Shown in pieces: positions 32,062 to 35,101 of a stretch of 35,101 nt of DNA. The first letter of the stretch is position 1. Each line of letters begins with the position of its first letter. A model generated the notes under the pieces. That model ran no database searches. It was not told the origin of the DNA and worked only from the letters and a program-made list of their open reading frames with translations. This DNA is from an uncultured Spirochaetales bacterium (lineage in GTDB: Bacteria > Spirochaetota > Spirochaetia > Sphaerochaetales > Sphaerochaetaceae), in the NCBI GenBank assembly GCA_902803145.1, contig CADCOT010000120.1:1-35101 (forward strand). Reading direction: 5' to 3'. The position numbers were made by a program, and so were the translations under genes.

Positions 32062-32173
32062 GAGTATATTTAAGTAATATCTAAACAATACCGCAACTAT
32101 ACAAAAGTTATATAAGTACTCTACTAATTCACAATCGTAACACTACAAAACCAAAACAAAAACACTACACAAA
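32042..32173 (+). repeat. Iteron-like repeats upstream of the parA-like gene
   Basis: CTAYACAAA occurs in the same orientation at 32042-32050, 32097-32105 and 32165-32173. There are weaker relatives at about 32054 (TTATACAAG) and 32143 (CTACAAAA). The 203-base gap between valS and the parA-like gene is very AT-rich and holds no gene. The repeats could be a centromere or operator for the RHH partner. Confidence 0.4.
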
Positions 32174-32219
32174 AACAATTATACCGAACTTGGCAACTAA
32201 ACCAAGGATAATAAGCAAA

Positions 32220-34868
32220 TCAGAATGATTTCAATGTAGCAATATGGTTCTTGGTCTTTTCAATCTTCTCTTCAAACTCAGCCTTCTTGTCCTTTTCCTT
32301 TTCAACAGCTTCAGGCTTTGCATTGTTGATAAACTGCTCATTGGAAAGCTTCTTGTCACAACCGGCAAGAAGACCCTGAGTCTTAACAAGCTCCTCTTCA
32401 AGGCGCTTTATCTCCTTATCAACATCTATTGCATCACGTACAAAGACAAAGCTTTCAAAGCCCTGGCCTGCAACCGGGAATGCTGAAGATACATCACTCT
32501 TCTTAAGAGCATCAATTTCAACGCTTTCTGCATTGAGGAAGGTCTTAAGAAGTGCAATATGAGTATCAAGGAAGGCTGTAAGCTCATCATTGTCAGGTCT
32601 TACAGTAATTCTAAGCTTTCTGGAAGCATCAATTCCAAGCTGAACCTTGGCATTTCTGACTCCGCGGACAATTTCCTGCATACCGGAAACAAGTGCAGCC
32701 TGCTTTTCAAAACAATAATCACTTCTGTATTCAGGGAAATGAGCAGAAATGACCTTTCCGCATGCGTTTGGCAGTTTAGAATAGATTTCTTCAGTTAAGA
32801 ATGAGAGGAACGGATGCATAATTCTCATGCTGGTCTCAAGAACCTCTAAAAGAATTGATACGATTCTGTCCTGTTCTTCAGCATTATCGCTGTACAGAGA
32901 AACTTTTGCAGCTTCCACATACCAGTCACAGAAGTCATTCCAGAAGAAGTCATAAATTGCCTGGGCACCGTCGTTGAAACGATAGGTCTCCAAAGCTGTA
33001 CTGACCTTCTTGGCACACTCATTCATGCTATGGAGGATCCACTTGTCCATATCTGTAAGCATTGAAGGCTTGATATCAACAAGATTTCTGCCTTCAAGGT
33101 TCATAAGGATGAATCTTGTTGCGTTCCAGATCTTGTTTGCAAAGCGGCTTCCCATCTTAAAGGAATCCATGTCAATTAAGACATCCTGACCCTGGGCTGC
33201 AAGGTAGCAAAGTGTGAATTTCATTGCATCTGCGCCGTAGATTTTGACAACCTCAAGCGGATCAATGCCGTTTCCAAGGCTCTTGGACATCTTTCTGCCA
33301 AGCTTGTCACGAACAAGGCCTGTAATGTAAATGTCACTGAATGGAACATCTCCCATGAACTCCAAAGAGGCCATTATCATTCTGGAAACCCAGAAGAAAA
33401 TAATGTCGTAACCTGTTACAAGGGTTGAAGTTGGGAAGAATTTCTTCAAGTCCGGAGTCTTTTCAGGCCAACCAAGGGTTGAGAACGGCCAGAGCCATGA
33501 GCTGAACCAGGTGTCAAGGACATCAGGGTCCTGCTTTAGGTGCTTGCTGCCGCATTTGGGACAGACTGTTACGTCTGTGCGGCTGACAATCATTTCACCG
33601 CAGTCTTCACAGTACCAAACAGGAATTCTGTGACCCCACCAGAGCTGGCGGCTTATACACCAGTCACGAATGTTCTCAAGCCATGAAGAATATGTGTTTT
33701 CCCATCTCTTGGGATAGAAGTGTATCTTTCCGTCACGCCAAGCTTTAAGTGCCTTTTCTGCAAGGGGTTTCATTTTGACAAACCACTGTTCGCTCATGTA
33801 AGGCTCTACAGTTGTGTGGCAGCGGTAGCAGTGTCCAACCTCGTGGTTGTAGTCTTTTACGCTCTTAAGATAGCCAAGTTCTTTCAGCTCTTCTGCAACC
33901 TTAAAGCGTGCTTCTTCTGCAGGAAGACCGCGGAATTTTTCAGGACAGACATTGTTAAGGGTTCCGTCCGGATTGAGAATATTAATAGGAGTAAGGTTGT
34001 GTCTCTTGCCACATTCCCAGTCGTTGGGATCGTGAGCCGGAGTAATTTTAACCATACCGGTTCCGAATTCAATACCTACAAAACTGTCTGCAATAATGGG
34101 AATTTCACGGTCTGTAAGGGGAAGTTTGACCATCTTTCCGACAATGCTCTTGTAACGCTCATCATCCGGGTTAACTGCAACAGCCACGTCTCCGAACATG
34201 GTTTCAGGTCTTGTTGTGGCAACAGTGATGTTTCCGCTGCCGTCGGCAAACGGATAGTTTACTTCCCAAAGATGGCCGGCATCTTCCTGATGCTCAACTT
34301 CATCATCCGCAAGGGCGGTTCCGCAATGGGGGCAGTAGTTTACAAGGTACATGCCGCGGTAGATAAGTCCGCGCTCGTACAGAGAGACAAAGACCTCACG
34401 AACAGCTTTTGAAAGGCCTTCATCCAACGTAAAGCGCTCATGCTGCCAATCGCAGGAAGCGCCGATCTTTCTAAGTTGCTCGGTAATGATGCTGTGGTGG
34501 TGTTCCTTGACAGCCCAGGTACGCTCAACAAACTTTTCACGTCCAAGGTCCTGACGTCTGAGGCCTTCTTTTGCAAGCTGGCGCTCAACAACGTTCTGGG
34601 TTGCAATTCCGGCATGGTCTGTTCCCGGAACCCAGAGTGTTGGACGTCCTGTCATACGCTGATAACGTATGATTATATCCTGCAAGGAGTTGTTAAGGGC
34701 ATGACCCATGTGGAGAATGCCTGTTACATTGGGTGGCGGCATAACAACAGTAAACGGTTTACCGTCATTGTCTGCAGGACAGAAGTTTCCGTCCTCAACC
34801 CACTGTTTGTAAATCCTGTCCTCAAAATCCGATGGATTATAAACTTTCTCCAGTTCAACAGCCTTCAT
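32220..34868 (-). CDS. valS: Valyl-tRNA synthetase
   Basis: ValRS charges tRNA-Val and edits misactivated threonine, 882 residues. Class I motifs are HMGH at 53-56 and KMSKSLGNGIDP in the middle. The CP1 editing domain carries VATTRPETMFGDVAVAVNPD and GTGMVKITPAHDPNDWE. CxxC pairs (CPHCG, CEDCG, CPKCG) suggest zinc sites. The C-terminal coiled coil (about 70 residues) is the ValRS tRNA-binding arm. Translation starts at ATG 34866-34868 behind AGGGGG. Confidence 0.98.
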   Translation of the reverse strand: MKAVELEKVYNPSDFEDRIYKQWVEDGNFCPADNDGKPFTVVMPPPNVTGILHMGHALNNSLQDIIIRYQRMTGRPTLWVPGTDHAGIATQNVVERQLAKEGLRRQDLGREKFVERTWAVKEHHHSIITEQLRKIGASCDWQHERFTLDEGLSKAVREVFVSLYERGLIYRGMYLVNYCPHCGTALADDEVEHQEDAGHLWEVNYPFADGSGNITVATTRPETMFGDVAVAVNPDDERYKSIVGKMVKLPLTDREIPIIADSFVGIEFGTGMVKITPAHDPNDWECGKRHNLTPINILNPDGTLNNVCPEKFRGLPAEEARFKVAEELKELGYLKSVKDYNHEVGHCYRCHTTVEPYMSEQWFVKMKPLAEKALKAWRDGKIHFYPKRWENTYSSWLENIRDWCISRQLWWGHRIPVWYCEDCGEMIVSRTDVTVCPKCGSKHLKQDPDVLDTWFSSWLWPFSTLGWPEKTPDLKKFFPTSTLVTGYDIIFFWVSRMIMASLEFMGDVPFSDIYITGLVRDKLGRKMSKSLGNGIDPLEVVKIYGADAMKFTLCYLAAQGQDVLIDMDSFKMGSRFANKIWNATRFILMNLEGRNLVDIKPSMLTDMDKWILHSMNECAKKVSTALETYRFNDGAQAIYDFFWNDFCDWYVEAAKVSLYSDNAEEQDRIVSILLEVLETSMRIMHPFLSFLTEEIYSKLPNACGKVISAHFPEYRSDYCFEKQAALVSGMQEIVRGVRNAKVQLGIDASRKLRITVRPDNDELTAFLDTHIALLKTFLNAESVEIDALKKSDVSSAFPVAGQGFESFVFVRDAIDVDKEIKRLEEELVKTQGLLAGCDKKLSNEQFINNAKPEAVEKEKDKKAEFEEKIEKTKNHIATLKSF

Positions 34869-34910
34869 AGGAAGACCCCCTTGCTAATAACTTATCATTA
34901 ATTACAGGGA

Positions 34911-34916
34911 ATTATA
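34911..34916 (-). promoter_or_regulatory. Candidate valS -10 box
   Basis: A perfect TATAAT on the minus strand lies 42 bases before the valS ATG. The -35 region at the right distance is only T-rich (TTTTTA), so the promoter is weak or differs from consensus. Confidence 0.4.
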
Positions 34917-34989
34917 TTAAAAACGCGCATAAATAAAAAGCCATGGAATAATGAACTGACCCCAGTTCATTGGAGCGGTTCTTGAAAAG

Positions 34990-35034
34990 CTAGGTTGCCA
35001 ATTTCCTGAAATCTACAGGAGAAAGGTAACCTAG
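34990..35034 (+). terminator. Imperfect hairpin at the IS end
   Basis: CTAGGTTGCC (34990-34999) pairs with GGTAACCTAG (35025-35034) with one mismatch. TTTC-CTG/CAGGAGAAA extends the stem. On the plus strand TTTTATTTT follows. IS elements often carry such hairpins near the ends to block outside transcription or to hide translation starts. Confidence 0.45.
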
Positions 35035-35101
35035 TTTTATTTTGTCCTGTGAGTCAAGATAATTATTCAAAACGATAAAAATCTTGACTTTTGCACATAA
35101 A
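34990..35101 (-). CDS. IS3-family transposase (OrfB), C-terminal fragment
   Basis: A minus-strand frame open from the window edge to TAG at 34990-34992. The last 36 residues end with KIKLGYLSPVDFRKLAT, the conserved tail of OrfB transposases (compare RIKLKLGYLSPVEYR). The DDE catalytic residues lie outside the window. The stop codon sits inside an imperfect hairpin. Confidence 0.65.
   Translation of the reverse strand, partial: LCAKVKIFIVLNNYLDSQDKIKLGYLSPVDFRKLAT

Larger units (their letters stand above)
34952..35101 (-). mobile_element. End of an IS3-like insertion sequence, cut by the window edge
   Basis: TGAACTGACCCC at 34952-34963 resembles the terminal repeats of IS3-family elements (TGAACTG/TGTACTG followed by C-rich). 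It also forms a small palindrome with AGTTCA at 34964-34969. Inside it is the 3' end of a transposase frame. The element ends about 83 bases upstream of valS and continues beyond the window. Confidence 0.6.

Noticed and set aside
33720-34412. Plus-strand 230-codon open frame inside valS
   Set aside because: It is antisense to a well-conserved part of valS, lacks family features and has no regulatory signals.

Overview
The window looks like chromosome from a Treponema-like spirochaete of moderate G+C. The call rests on gene order, recalled rather than searched. The run rpsB-tsf-frr-uppS-cdsA-dxr-rseP and the run rpsF-ssb-rpsR-(membrane protein)-rplI-dnaB both resemble the arrangement in Treponema pallidum and its relatives. 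Other chromosomal content is valS, metG, hflKC, a type III glutamine synthetase and a sodium/alanine symporter.

Layout. 1-6023 (+): translation, isoprenoid and envelope operon (rpsB to rseP), with most genes overlapping or nearly touching. 6034-10038 (-): rpsF-ssb-rpsR-DUF2232-like-rplI-dnaB. An intrinsic terminator lies inside this operon just before dnaB. 10219-10308 (+): a 29-codon gene for a very basic AURKAIP1/COX24-type ribosomal protein, followed by its terminator. 10371-13791: an accessory island. 13868-16126 (-): metG. 16216-18221 (+): hflK-hflC. 18366-20447 (-): arsR-ybaY-like-alsS. 20502-22866 (+): NSUN-like rRNA methyltransferase, DUF362 ferredoxin-type protein and a small export protein. 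22898-29955 (-): asnB-glnN-glmS-pyrG, a cluster in which every enzyme makes or spends glutamine, with a divergent LysR regulator at 30051-30926. 31010-32016 (-): ParA with a small ribbon-helix-helix-like partner. 32220-34868 (-): valS. 34952-35101: the end of an IS3-like element cut by the window edge.

The most unusual region is the island at 10371-13791. It holds three arrays of contiguous 10-bp degenerate repeats (core TTGACAYCTW, about 15-17 units each). Arrays A and B are direct copies, and array C is inverted at the far right. A and B start, and C ends, with the same terminal sequence, CTCAATGGCCATTTATCAAC or a one-base variant. B and C bracket a Y1 HUH transposase of the RAYT type. A and C bracket the transposase plus three cargo genes: a BECR/LPD3-like putative nuclease, an XRE-ImmA/IrrE metallopeptidase and an orphan HigA-like antitoxin. 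The layout reads like a composite RAYT element whose ends are helically phased decamer arrays instead of the usual REP palindromes, with a toxin-antitoxin or defence-like cargo. It sits between two intrinsic terminators in a convergent intergenic gap, where insertion would do little harm.

A second recurring theme is initiation without a Shine-Dalgarno sequence. In asnB and metG the predicted -10 box lies only 9-11 bases from the start codon, which suggests leaderless mRNAs. ParA, lysR and the NSUN-like gene have similarly short predicted leaders. No tRNA, rRNA or CRISPR was seen.
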